A DNA stretch of 64,000 nt from Geodermatophilus normandii (GTDB lineage: Bacteria; Actinomycetota; Actinomycetes; Mycobacteriales; Geodermatophilaceae): positions 124,001 through 188,000 of the forward strand of contig NZ_QGTX01000001.1 of the NCBI RefSeq assembly GCF_003182485.1, in the 5' to 3' direction. Positions 40,627 through 49,336 of this stretch are shown in pieces. The stretch's first letter is position 1, and each line of letters starts with the position of its first letter. The translations under genes and the position numbers were made by a program. Under the pieces are notes generated by a model. It was given only the letters and a program-made list of their open reading frames with translations, did not search any database and was not told the DNA's origin.

Positions 40627-41808
40627 ATGGACGAGCGCCCCCTCCTCGAGACCCTCGCGGCCCGGCTGCGCGAGCGGCCCTTCGAGGTCGACGTCGCGCT
40701 CGCCGCCCTGGTCGGGCTCGTCACGGTCGTCGCGCCGGCGCGGACCTACTACCCGGCCGAGGCCCCGTCCTTCGTCCTCGGCGTGCTGCTGGTCGCGCCG
40801 CTGGCCTGGCGCCGGCGGGCGCCGGTCCCTGCGGCCGCCGTCGTCACCGTCGCGGGGCTGCTCGAGCTGGTGGCGGGCACGGACTTCCTCGCCGCGAACG
40901 TCTCGGCGCTGCTGATGGTCTACGCGCTGGCCGCCTACGCGCCGCCCTGGGCCGCGCGGGCGGGGCTGGGCCTCGGGCTGGCCGGCGCCGTCCTGGCATC
41001 GCTGCGCTGGTACTCCTTCGACTCCAGCGACGCGCTGCTGGTCACCGTCGGCGCCATCGCCGTGTCCGTCGTCGCGGCATGGGCGCTGGGCCGGCTGCGC
41101 CGCTCCCGGCTCGGCGAGATCGTCGGCCTGGCCGAGCGGGCGCGGTTGCTGGAGGTCGAGCGCGACCAGGAGATGCGGCTGGCCGCCACCGCCGAGCGGG
41201 CCCGCATCGCCCGCGAGATGCACGACGTCGTGGCGCACTCCCTGTCGGTGGTGATCGCGCAGGCCGACGGCGGCCGCTACGCCGGGCGCACCGACCCCGA
41301 GGCGGCCACCGGCGCGCTGGAGGCCATCGCCGCCACCGGGCGCCAGGCGCTCACCGACATGCGCGCCCTGCTCGGCGTGCTGCGGGAGGACCGCCGCGAG
41401 GAGTACGCCCCGCAGCCCGACGTCGCCGCGATCCCGGTCCTGGTCGACGACGTCCGGGCCAGCGGGCTCGACGTCGACCTGCTGGTGGAGGGCGAGCCGC
41501 GGGCGATGGCGGCCGGCCCGCAGCTGGCCGCCTACCGGATCGTGCAGGAGTCGCTGACCAACGTCCTCAAGCACGCGGGCCCCGCCTGCCGCGCGTGGGT
41601 GCGGCTGCACTGGCGGCCCGACGTGCTGGAGCTGTCGGTCCTCGACGACGGCCGCGGCGCCGGGGCCGTTCCCGCCGACGGCCTCGGGCAGGGCCTGCGC
41701 GGGATGGCCGAGCGGGCCCAGCTGCACCGCGGGCGGCTGGAGGCCGGACCCCGCAGCGGCGGCGGGTTCGGCGTGCACGCGGTGCTGCCGCTCGGGGGCG
41801 CGCGGTGA
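40627..41808 (+). CDS. NarL-type sensor histidine kinase
   Basis: A 393-residue membrane sensor kinase. Four to five spans occupy residues ~25-155, then a linker helix. The HisKA_3 box is RARIAREMHDVVAHSLSVVI with phospho-acceptor His199. The ATPase domain contains YRIVQESLTNVLKHAG (N box), VLDDGRGAG and GLGQGLRGMAERAQLHRG. There is no extracytoplasmic sensor domain, so it likely senses a membrane signal. It overlaps the response regulator by 4 bp. The signal is unknown. Confidence 0.9.
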   Translation: MDERPLLETLAARLRERPFEVDVALAALVGLVTVVAPARTYYPAEAPSFVLGVLLVAPLAWRRRAPVPAAAVVTVAGLLELVAGTDFLAANVSALLMVYALAAYAPPWAARAGLGLGLAGAVLASLRWYSFDSSDALLVTVGAIAVSVVAAWALGRLRRSRLGEIVGLAERARLLEVERDQEMRLAATAERARIAREMHDVVAHSLSVVIAQADGGRYAGRTDPEAATGALEAIAATGRQALTDMRALLGVLREDRREEYAPQPDVAAIPVLVDDVRASGLDVDLLVEGEPRAMAAGPQLAAYRIVQESLTNVLKHAGPACRAWVRLHWRPDVLELSVLDDGRGAGAVPADGLGQGLRGMAERAQLHRGRLEAGPRSGGGFGVHAVLPLGGAR

Positions 41809-42488
41809 CCCGGGTGGTCCTGGTCGACGACCAGCAGATGGTGCGGGCGGGCTTCCGCATGGTCATCGACTCCCAGCCCGACCTCACCGTGGTCGGCGAG
41901 GCCGGCGACGGGGACGCGGCGGTGGCGCTGCTGCGGTCGACCCCGGCCGACGTCGTCCTCATGGACGTGCGCATGCCCGGCACCGACGGCATCGAGGCCA
42001 CCCGCCGGGTGACCGCGCTGCCCGACCCGCCGCGGGTGGTCGTGCTGACGACCTTCGACCTCGACGAGTACGTCGTGGCCGCGATCGGCGCCGGCGCCAG
42101 CGGCTTCCTGCTCAAGGACGCGCCGCCGGAGGAGATGCTGGCCGCCGTCCGCACCGTGCACGCCGGCGACTCGGTGATCGCGGCCAGCTCCACCCGCCGG
42201 TTGCTGCAGCACGTGGCGCCGATGCTGCGCGGCACGGCGCCCACGACGGTCGGCGGCGGCGCGGAACTGGCCGAGCTCACGCCGCGCGAGCGCGAGGTGC
42301 TCGTGCAGATGGCGCTCGGGGCCACCAACACCGAGATCGCCCAGCGGCTCTTCGTGAGCGAGGCGACGGTGAAGACGCACGTCGGTCGGGTGCTGGCCAA
42401 GACCGGCTCGCGCGACCGCGTGCAGGCCGTCGTCCTCGCCTACCGGACCGGCCTGGTCTCCCCCGCCGACCTCCTCCGCGACGCCTGA
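41805..42488 (+). CDS. NarL/LuxR-family response regulator
   Basis: A 227-residue response regulator. The receiver domain has the acidic pair VLVDDQQMVRAGF, phospho-acceptor Asp54 (VVLMDVRMPGTDG), Thr (VLTTFD) and Lys (FLLKDAPPEEML). The C-terminal HTH reads LTPREREVLVQMALGATNTEIAQRLFVSEATVKTHV. It is the cognate partner of the preceding kinase by translational coupling. No recognisable target lies nearby; the next gene is a low-GC orphan on the other strand. Confidence 0.93.
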   Translation: MTRVVLVDDQQMVRAGFRMVIDSQPDLTVVGEAGDGDAAVALLRSTPADVVLMDVRMPGTDGIEATRRVTALPDPPRVVVLTTFDLDEYVVAAIGAGASGFLLKDAPPEEMLAAVRTVHAGDSVIAASSTRRLLQHVAPMLRGTAPTTVGGGAELAELTPREREVLVQMALGATNTEIAQRLFVSEATVKTHVGRVLAKTGSRDRVQAVVLAYRTGLVSPADLLRDA

Positions 42489-42504
42489 GCGCGGCGTCTC
42501 GAGC

Positions 42505-43962
42505 TCACGGGCAGTCATCGAGCCGGTCGTCCCCGACCACCACCGTCACCTGGTCGACAGGAACCCGGCGATACCCCTCATCTCGCTGCCACAGCAGATA
42601 CCGCGAATCGCTCTCACCCAACAACAACCAGAGTGTGTCCGTCTGTACACCTCCCCCCTCCACGGTGAGCGTCGCCTCGGAGGGGAATGTGACACACACG
42701 GGATCCGCCCGTAACCCATAGAATGGGAAGTACGATCCCTCGGCACCCTCTCGCCTGAACCGGTCGGCGACCGACGGAGCCCACGAGATCGTCGCGGAGA
42801 GAGCCACCGATCCCGCCAGAAAGACCGTGAGGACGAGAGAGCCGGGCCCGAGGGGGATCGCCCCTGCATATCGGCGCACCAAGCCCATGCTTCCCACCAT
42901 GACGAGGAAGAAGACCACGGCTACCGCAGCAAAGGGCAAACCAGCGATGACGTGGTCGAAGGTGTCATGAGCGACCGAGCCACTGGGTAGTGCGAGTCGC
43001 TCCTCCAACAGCTGGTAACCGAGCACTCCGAGCGCGAGCGTCGATCCACCTACAAGCGACAGCGCAAGAGGCGCCGCCCACGCCAAGTGGTCACTGAAGC
43101 GTCGCACACGCCACTCGGTCACGATGCCCACGCACAGGACGAGCACCGCGATGCTCACGACGATGTATGTCACAGCGTTGTGCGACGTCTCCGCCAACCG
43201 GCGAACTCCCAGAAAGGCCAGCCAAGCGAAGACGACGGCGAGGACAGCCGCGAGCACTCGGTCGGCCCGAGTTCCGTCGGCCGGGAGGCGCGCAGCGGTC
43301 GCGTAAGCGAGAACGGCGACGCACAGGACGGCGAGCGCGGACCACGTCACGGCGCTCGATGACAGGAAGCCGAGGGTGCCGCCGACGACGAGGGCGGCGA
43401 ACATGGCGACGAAACCGAAACGCCGATCCTCGTCCTCCGGGATCGCCGCGGCGGGGATCTCTACGATCCGGTGGCTGACCGGCCCCGTGGACAGCTCGTG
43501 CGCCTGACTCACGGCCTCCGGGAACGAAGCAGCACTCAAGTGCGCCTGCGCCCCCATGCCGAGCACCACCATGCGACGGACTGCAACCGTCATCCTTCGA
43601 CGCCACACGGTGGTCGGTAGCGGATCACCAGCCAGGCGTTGCAGCAACGGGTTCCGCAACTTCTTCCGCAGCAGTACGAACTGGGGCGCTCGACCGTCCG
43701 CCCGGAGGTTCTTCGGCATCGTCGTGGCGATGTGCGCTGCCTCGACTCCGGCGTCCCGGAGTTCCGTCATCACCGCCGCGGTCTCTTCTCGTGCAGCCGT
43801 CGAACGCGAGAGAGGACTCGTGCGTCTGATCATGCAGATCAGCCGACCCGGCGAAGGGCTCAGCGGACTCTCGACGACCTGCGATTGCGTTGCGGCTGCG
43901 ACGGACGTGAACTCCGGGCCAGCGGACGCATCGACGGACACGTGGACATACAGCGTCGGCAA
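42505..43962 (-). CDS. Orphan multi-span membrane protein, lower-GC
   Basis: A 485-residue protein from a TTG start with a GAGGAAG ribosome site. The N-terminal ~160 residues are cytosolic and polar. Six to seven spans follow at ~165-400 (FGFVAMFAALVVGGTLGFL, AVTYIVVSIAVLVLCVGIV, VIAGLPFAAVAVVFFLVMV and others), and an ~80-residue C-terminal extracytoplasmic domain ends in DDRLDDCP. Codon use is visibly less GC-rich than that of its neighbours (TAT, GAA, CAA, ACA codons), which suggests recent transfer. No family is recognised and no function is proposed. It is bounded by a two-component system and an ABC exporter. Confidence 0.6.
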   Translation of the reverse strand: MPTLYVHVSVDASAGPEFTSVAAATQSQVVESPLSPSPGRLICMIRRTSPLSRSTAAREETAAVMTELRDAGVEAAHIATTMPKNLRADGRAPQFVLLRKKLRNPLLQRLAGDPLPTTVWRRRMTVAVRRMVVLGMGAQAHLSAASFPEAVSQAHELSTGPVSHRIVEIPAAAIPEDEDRRFGFVAMFAALVVGGTLGFLSSSAVTWSALAVLCVAVLAYATAARLPADGTRADRVLAAVLAVVFAWLAFLGVRRLAETSHNAVTYIVVSIAVLVLCVGIVTEWRVRRFSDHLAWAAPLALSLVGGSTLALGVLGYQLLEERLALPSGSVAHDTFDHVIAGLPFAAVAVVFFLVMVGSMGLVRRYAGAIPLGPGSLVLTVFLAGSVALSATISWAPSVADRFRREGAEGSYFPFYGLRADPVCVTFPSEATLTVEGGGVQTDTLWLLLGESDSRYLLWQRDEGYRRVPVDQVTVVVGDDRLDDCP

Positions 43963-44168
43963 CGCACTTCCTCATGAGAATCGACGCGAGACCCGCAGGC
44001 CCGGCTCAGCTCGAGTATGAGACCGCGCTCGTGCCGGATCGTCTTGCACGTCGCGTCGGCGCGTCGTACCCCGGTAGGACGCGCCTCTCAGCCCGTGCTC
44101 CGACGCGGGGGGACGCGCCCGGCGGCGAGGGTTCCTCCGTCCCGAGAAGCGATCCGCGGAGGTCCGCA

Positions 44169-44942
44169 GTGTCCGTCCCCGTCATGACCGTCCCCGGCGA
44201 ACCGCCGGCGTCGGTGTCGTCCGCCGCCGTCCGCGCCACCGGCCTGACCAAGGTCTACGGCTCCGGCGAGACGGCCGTCCACGCGCTGGCCGGCGTCGAC
44301 GTCGCCTTCGCCCGCGGCGAGTTCACCGCGATCATGGGCCCGTCCGGGTCGGGCAAGTCGACGCTCATGCACTGCCTGGCCGGCCTGGACACCGCCACCT
44401 CCGGGCAGGTCTTCCTCGGCGACACCGACCTGACCCGACTGCGCGACGACGAGCTCACCCGGCTGCGCCGCGACCGGGTCGGCTTCGTCTTCCAGGCCTT
44501 CAACCTGCTGCCGGTCCTCGACGCCCGCGAGAACGTCGTGCTGCCGATGCAGCTGGCCGGCCGCCGTCCCGACCCGGCCTGGTTCGACGCCGTCGTCGCC
44601 CGCCTCGGCCTGCGCGAGCGGCTCCGCCACCGCCCGTCGGAGCTCTCCGGCGGCCAGCAGCAGCGGGTGGCCATCGCCCGGGCGCTGCTCCCCCGCCCCG
44701 ACGTCGTCTTCGCCGACGAGCCCACCGGCAACCTCGACTCGCGCTCGGGTGCGGAGGTGCTCGACCTGCTGCGCAGCAGCGTCCGCGAGACCGGCCAGAC
44801 CGTCGTCATGGTCACCCACGACCCGACCGCGGCCTCCTACGCCGACCGCGTCGTGCTGCTCGCCGACGGCCGCCCCGCCGGCGAGGTCGAGCGGCCCACC
44901 GCCGCGTCGGTGCTCGAGGCGCTGCGCGGGCTCGGGGGCTGA
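44169..44942 (+). CDS. ABC transporter ATP-binding protein (MacB/LolD type)
   Basis: A 257-residue ATPase. Walker A is GPSGSGKST, the signature [16 protein letters not shown], Walker [18 protein letters not shown] and the H loop VTHD. The Q loop [10 protein letters not shown] and the insertion of LolD/MacB-type proteins are present. The GTG at 44169 is chosen for its GGAGG site 6 nt upstream; a longer frame to 43974 adds non-conserved sequence of lower GC. The FtsX-like permease follows after 3 bp. Confidence 0.9.
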   Translation: MSVPVMTVPGEPPASVSSAAVRATGLTKVYGSGETAVHALAGVDVAFARGEFTAIMGPSGSGKSTLMHCLAGLDTATSGQVFLGDTDLTRLRDDELTRLRRDRVGFVFQAFNLLPVLDARENVVLPMQLAGRRPDPAWFDAVVARLGLRERLRHRPSELSGGQQQRVAIARALLPRPDVVFADEPTGNLDSRSGAEVLDLLRSSVRETGQTVVMVTHDPTAASYADRVVLLADGRPAGEVERPTAASVLEALRGLGG

Positions 44943-44945
44943 CCG

Positions 44946-47414
44946 GTGCTGTCCACCACCCTGGCGAACCTGCGCGCCCACCTGCCGCGGCTGGTCGCCG
45001 CCACGCTCGCCGTCGTCATCGCGGTCGCCTTCGTCGTCGCGACGCTGGTCCTCGACGAGACCGCCCGCGTCACGCTGCTGCGGGCCGCGGGCGCCGAGTA
45101 CGTCGGCACCGACGTCGTGGTCACCGCCACCGACGGCTCCTCGCTGGCCGGTGCGGTCGGCGCCGTCGCGGCGGTCCCCGGCGTGCGCGCCGTCGACCCC
45201 ACCACCTCCGCCGACGTCCAGGCCCGCTTCCCCGGCCGGTCGGAGGCCCACCTGCAGGTGCAGGCCGTGGCCGCCGACCCGGTGCTGCGCTGGCAGCAGG
45301 TCGCCGCCGGCACGCTGCCCGACTCCCCCGGCGAGCTCGCGGTCGCGACGACGACCGGCGCCGCGGTGGGCGACGTCGTGGCCGTCACCGTGTACGACCC
45401 CGTCACCGGCGAGGTCACCTCCACCGCCGACGCGACCGTCACCGGCCTCGTCGACCTCGGCGGCGACCCCGGCGCCGGGCTGTTCGCGCGCGGCTTCGCC
45501 GTCGCCGGCCAGGTGGCCGCCTGGGGCGGGCTCGAGCCCACCGAGCTGCGGGTCGTCGGCGAGCCGCGCACCGATCCGGAGGCACTGGCGGCGGCGGTGG
45601 CCCCCGCGCTGGGCTTCGCGGCGGTCGAGCTGCGCACCGGCGAGCAGGCCGCCGAGGACGCGGTCGCCGACGTCACCGGCGACCGGCTGGCCCTGGCCGC
45701 GGTGCTGCTGGTGTTCGCCACCGTCGCGGTGCTGGTGGCCGGGCTGGTCATCGCCAACACGCTGGCCGTGCTCGTCGCCCAGCGCACGCGCGACCTGGCG
45801 TTGCTGCGCTGCGTGGGCGCCACCTCCCGCCAGGTGCGGCGCAGCGTGCTCACCGAGGCGGCGGTCACCGGGCTGGCCGCCTCGGTGGTCGGGGTGGGCG
45901 CGGGCGTCGCGCTGGCCGCCCTCGTCTCGGGACTGGTCGGCACCGACTCACCGCTGCCGCTCGAGGGCGTCGCCGTGCCGCTGTACGCCGTCGGCGCGGG
46001 GGTCGCCGTCGGCACGCTGACGACGCTGCTCGCCGCCCTCGGCCCGGCCCGCGCGGCCACCCGGGTGGCGCCGCTGGCCGCCCTGCGGCCGGTGGACGCC
46101 GCCCCGCTGCGCAGCCGCGGCGGCCTGCTGCGGTTCGCCACCGGGCTGCTGCTCGTGCTCGGCGGCGCCGGCCTCATGGCGCTGGGCGTGCTGACGGTGG
46201 ACGTGTACGCGTCGCTGGCCGGCGGCACGGCGAGCTTCCTCGGTGTGGTGCTGCTCGCCCAGCGGGCGGTGCCGCCGGTGGTGGCCGCGGCGGGGCGGGC
46301 GCTGGGCCGCATCGGCGGGGTCCCCGGCCGGATGGCCGCGGGCAACGCCTCGCGCAACCCGCGCCGGACCGCGGCGACGGCGACCGCGCTGCTCATCGGC
46401 GTCACGCTGACCACCGCGATGGTGGTGGGTGCCGCCTCCACCCGGGCCACCGCGCAGGCCGGCCTCGACGCCGCCTACCCCGCCGACGTCGAGATCGGCG
46501 CGTACGGCGAGCTGCCGGCGTCGCTGCTGCCGCAGCTGGAGGACGTCGACGGCGTGGCCGGCGGGACGGCGCTGCTCGGCGTGGACGTGACCGGGCCCGA
46601 CGGGCAGCCGCTGTGGGTGCAGGGCGTGGACGCCGCCGCGGCGACGCCGGTGCTGCGCAGCACGGCCGGCCTGTTCCTGCCCGCGATCGGCGAGGCCGTG
46701 CTGCCGCAGTGGGCCGCCGACACCTACGGCCTGCGCGCCGGCGACACGATGACCCTGCGGGCGGGCGAGCGCAGCCGGGCGCTGACCGTCGCCGTCGGGG
46801 ACACCGGCCTGGGCACGCCGCTGCTCTCGACGGCCGACGTGCGGGCGCTCGTGCCCGGCGCCACCACGGCGACGCTGTGGCTGCGCCTCGACGACGGCGG
46901 CGGCCAGCGCGACGCCATCGAGGAGGTCACCGAGCTGACCGGCGCGGCGGCTCCCGGCGCCTTCGTCACCGGCCTGGCCAGCGAGCGCGCCGCCATCGAC
47001 TCGGTCCTCGACGCGCTGCTGCTGGTGGTCACCGGCCTGCTCGGCGTCGCGGTGCTGATCGCGCTGATCGGCGTGGGCAACACGCTGGCGCTGTCGGTGG
47101 TCGAGCGGCGGCAGGAGAACGGCCTGCTGCGGGCGATGGGGCTCACGCGGGGGCAGCTGCGCGGGCTGCTGGCGTGGGAGGCGGTGCTCGTCGCCGGCGT
47201 CGCGGCGGTGCTCGGCGTGCTGCTCGGCGGCGCGTACGGGCTGATCGGGACGGCGTCGGTGCTCGGCGGCCAGGACGCGGTGCTGCTCGACGTCCCGTGG
47301 CTGCAGGTGGGCGGCATCGTCGTCGTCGCGACCGGAGCCGGTCTGCTGGCCTCGGTGCTGCCGGCCCGCCGTGCGGCGCGCACGGCACCGGTCGCCGCCA
47401 TCGCCGCGGTGTGA
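44946..47414 (+). CDS. FtsX/MacB-like ABC transporter permease
   Basis: An 822-residue permease with two FtsX modules. Span 1 (LVAATLAVVIAVAFVVATLVL) precedes a large extracytoplasmic MacB-PCD-like domain (~45-225). The FtsX domain starts near 250 (LAAVLLVFATVAVLVAGLVIANTLAVLVAQRTRDLALLRCVGATSRQV), and a second copy occurs near 700 (GVGNTLALSVVERRQENGLLRAMGLTRGQL). Such type VII ABC exporters transport peptides or lipids, or act by mechanotransmission. The substrate is unknown; the ATPase partner is immediately upstream. Confidence 0.88.
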   Translation: MLSTTLANLRAHLPRLVAATLAVVIAVAFVVATLVLDETARVTLLRAAGAEYVGTDVVVTATDGSSLAGAVGAVAAVPGVRAVDPTTSADVQARFPGRSEAHLQVQAVAADPVLRWQQVAAGTLPDSPGELAVATTTGAAVGDVVAVTVYDPVTGEVTSTADATVTGLVDLGGDPGAGLFARGFAVAGQVAAWGGLEPTELRVVGEPRTDPEALAAAVAPALGFAAVELRTGEQAAEDAVADVTGDRLALAAVLLVFATVAVLVAGLVIANTLAVLVAQRTRDLALLRCVGATSRQVRRSVLTEAAVTGLAASVVGVGAGVALAALVSGLVGTDSPLPLEGVAVPLYAVGAGVAVGTLTTLLAALGPARAATRVAPLAALRPVDAAPLRSRGGLLRFATGLLLVLGGAGLMALGVLTVDVYASLAGGTASFLGVVLLAQRAVPPVVAAAGRALGRIGGVPGRMAAGNASRNPRRTAATATALLIGVTLTTAMVVGAASTRATAQAGLDAAYPADVEIGAYGELPASLLPQLEDVDGVAGGTALLGVDVTGPDGQPLWVQGVDAAAATPVLRSTAGLFLPAIGEAVLPQWAADTYGLRAGDTMTLRAGERSRALTVAVGDTGLGTPLLSTADVRALVPGATTATLWLRLDDGGGQRDAIEEVTELTGAAAPGAFVTGLASERAAIDSVLDALLLVVTGLLGVAVLIALIGVGNTLALSVVERRQENGLLRAMGLTRGQLRGLLAWEAVLVAGVAAVLGVLLGGAYGLIGTASVLGGQDAVLLDVPWLQVGGIVVVATGAGLLASVLPARRAARTAPVAAIAAV

Positions 47415-47416
47415 GC

Positions 47417-47461
47417 GTGCGCTTCCGTGGACGTGCCCGGGGCACGTCCGCGGAAGTGCAC
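47417..47461. terminator. Bidirectional terminator between ABC permease and enoyl-CoA hydratase
   Basis: Arms 47417-47437 and 47441-47461 form a 21-bp stem with only two G-T wobbles around a 3-nt loop. The gene stops lie at 47414 and 47463, so it serves both convergent operons. The arm sequence (CTTCCGTGGACGTGCC) resembles the palindrome at 36532-36553. Confidence 0.85.
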
Positions 47462-47462
47462 C

Positions 47463-48347
47463 TCAGGGCAGGACGTCGTCCGGGGGCAGGGGCCAGCGCG
47501 GCACGCCGGCCACCGCACCGTCGCCGAGCGGTGCACGGAACTCGGCGGGGCGCTTGGCGAGGAAGGCGGCCACGCCCTCGGCGGCGTCGGGGCCGCTCCC
47601 GAGCTCGGCCAGCGCCCGCGACTCGACGCGGTGGGCGTCCCAGGGCGAGGACGCGCCGAGCATCGACCAGAGCATCTGCCGGGCCGCGCCCACCGCCACC
47701 CCGGAGGTGTTGTCGGCGATCTCGCGGGCCAGGTCCAGCGCGGTGGGCAGCAGGTCGGCGTCGGGGACGACCCGGCTGACCAGCCGCCCCCGCAGCGCCT
47801 CGGCGGCGTCGAACACCCGGCCGGTGGCCACCCACTCCATCGCCTGGCTGATGCCGACCACCCGCGGCAGGAACCACGACGACGCCGCCTCCGGCGTGAT
47901 GCCGCGGCGGGCGAAGACGAAGCCGAAGCGCGCCGACTCCGCCGCGATCCGCACGTCCATCGGCAGGACCATCGTCGCGCCGATGCCGACCGCCGGGCCG
48001 TTGACCGCGGCGATCACCGGCTTGCGCAGCGCGGCGAAGGGCAGCGACGCGACGCCGCCCCAGTCCCGGGCGACGCCGTCCACGGTCCCCTGCACCGGCG
48101 GGCCCTCCGCGCGGCCGCGGTCGGCGAAGGTCCCCGACCCCGCGCCGAGGTCGGCGCCGGCGCAGAACGCCCGCCCGGCCCCGGTGACGACGACGACCCG
48201 CACCGCGTCGTCGGCGTCCGCGGCCGCCGCGGCCTCGCCGAGCTCGCGGGCCATGACCGGCGTGAACGCGTTGAGCCGGTCCGGCCGGTCGAGGGTGAGG
48301 GTGGCGACGCCGTCGGCGACGGCGTACCGCAGCTGGGTCGGGGTCAT
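47463..48347 (-). CDS. Enoyl-CoA hydratase/isomerase family protein
   Basis: A 294-residue crotonase. The oxyanion-hole motifs are GAGRAFCAGADLGAGSG (near residue 55-72) and KPVIAAVNGPAVGIGATMVLPMDVRIAAESARFGF. Glu residues in the ITPEAASS helix are typical of the catalytic pair. The enzyme hydrates 2-enoyl-CoA in beta-oxidation or isomerises double bonds. It overlaps the acyl-CoA dehydrogenase by 4 bp (ATGA) and is the last gene of the operon. Confidence 0.9.
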   Translation of the reverse strand: MTPTQLRYAVADGVATLTLDRPDRLNAFTPVMARELGEAAAAADADDAVRVVVVTGAGRAFCAGADLGAGSGTFADRGRAEGPPVQGTVDGVARDWGGVASLPFAALRKPVIAAVNGPAVGIGATMVLPMDVRIAAESARFGFVFARRGITPEAASSWFLPRVVGISQAMEWVATGRVFDAAEALRGRLVSRVVPDADLLPTALDLAREIADNTSGVAVGAARQMLWSMLGASSPWDAHRVESRALAELGSGPDAAEGVAAFLAKRPAEFRAPLGDGAVAGVPRWPLPPDDVLP

Positions 48348-49336
48348 CCCAGGGCGCCCGCGACGGCGAGCCGGGCGACGGCGTCGAGGTGCTCGGCGGC
48401 GTCGCCGAGCAGCAGCCGGTCGACCTTGGCGCGGCGCCAGTACAGGTGCGCGTCGTGCTCCCAGGTGAACCCGATGCCGCCGTGCACCTGCACCACCGTC
48501 TCGGTGGCCCGCTCGGCGACCTCGGCGGCGTAGGCCTTGGCGGCCGCGGCGGCCAGCGGCAGCTCGGCCGGCGAGCTGTCGGCCGCCCACGCCGCCCACC
48601 ACACCAGCGAGCGCAACTGGTCCACGCCCACCCACGCGTCGACGAGCATGTGCTTGACCGCCTGGTAGGAGCCGATGACCCGGCCGAAGGCCTGCCGCTG
48701 CTGCGCGTAGTCCACGCCCACGAGCACCGCGCGGTCGGCGGCGCCGAGGTCCTCGGCGGCCATCACCACCGCGCCCACCTGCCGGGCGCGCGCCCACAGC
48801 TCGCCGGCGTCCTCGGCGAGCACCCGGCGGGAGGTCATCCGCACCGAGGCCAGCCCGCGCGTGGCGTCCATCGGCCGGCCCGGGGTCACCTCGCCCTCGC
48901 CGACGACCAGCGCGCCGCCGTCGAGGCCGAGGAAGAGCGTGGCGTCGGCGGCGTCCAGCGAGGGCGCCGAGCCGGTGACCGGCCCGTCGAGCACGGCGAT
49001 CGCCGCCGACCCGTCGGCCAGCTGCGCGGCGAGGTCGGGCGCGCCCTCGAGCAGCACCGCCGCCCGCGCCGCGGTGACCAGCGACGGCCCGGCCAGCACC
49101 GCGCCGGCCTGCTCGGCGACGACGGCGAGGTCGAGCACGCTGCCCCCGGCACCGCCGGCCGACTCGGGGACGGTGATGCCGAGGAAGCCGATGTCGGCCA
49201 GCGCCTTGCGGCCGGGCGCGGGCGGGCCCTCGCCCTCCAGCGCCGCCCGCGCGGCCGAGAGCGGGACCGACCCGGTGAAGAACTCGCGGGCGCCGGCGGC
49301 GGCGTCGCGCTGGTCGTCGGAGAGGTCGAAGTTCAC
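48344..49336 (-). CDS. Acyl-CoA dehydrogenase-family protein (short partner)
   Basis: A 330-residue protein of the acyl-CoA dehydrogenase fold: NFDLSDDQRDAAAGAREFF at the N-terminus, GITVPESAGGAGGSVLDLAVVAEQ, and the C-terminal helical domain YAQQRQAFGRVIGSYQAVKHML ending VQVHGGIGFTWEHDAHLYWRR. It is shorter than the ~380-residue norm in the middle beta domain, as is usual for one subunit of actinobacterial heteromeric (alpha2beta2, FadE-type) dehydrogenases. The longer gene next to it (4-bp overlap) is the probable partner. Confidence 0.88.
   Translation of the reverse strand: MNFDLSDDQRDAAAGAREFFTGSVPLSAARAALEGEGPPAPGRKALADIGFLGITVPESAGGAGGSVLDLAVVAEQAGAVLAGPSLVTAARAAVLLEGAPDLAAQLADGSAAIAVLDGPVTGSAPSLDAADATLFLGLDGGALVVGEGEVTPGRPMDATRGLASVRMTSRRVLAEDAGELWARARQVGAVVMAAEDLGAADRAVLVGVDYAQQRQAFGRVIGSYQAVKHMLVDAWVGVDQLRSLVWWAAWAADSSPAELPLAAAAAKAYAAEVAERATETVVQVHGGIGFTWEHDAHLYWRRAKVDRLLLGDAAEHLDAVARLAVAGALG

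Noticed and set aside
43974-44168. N-terminal extension of the ABC ATPase
   Set aside because: The extra 65 codons show no conservation pattern and lower-GC composition; a GGAGG site supports the GTG at 44169.
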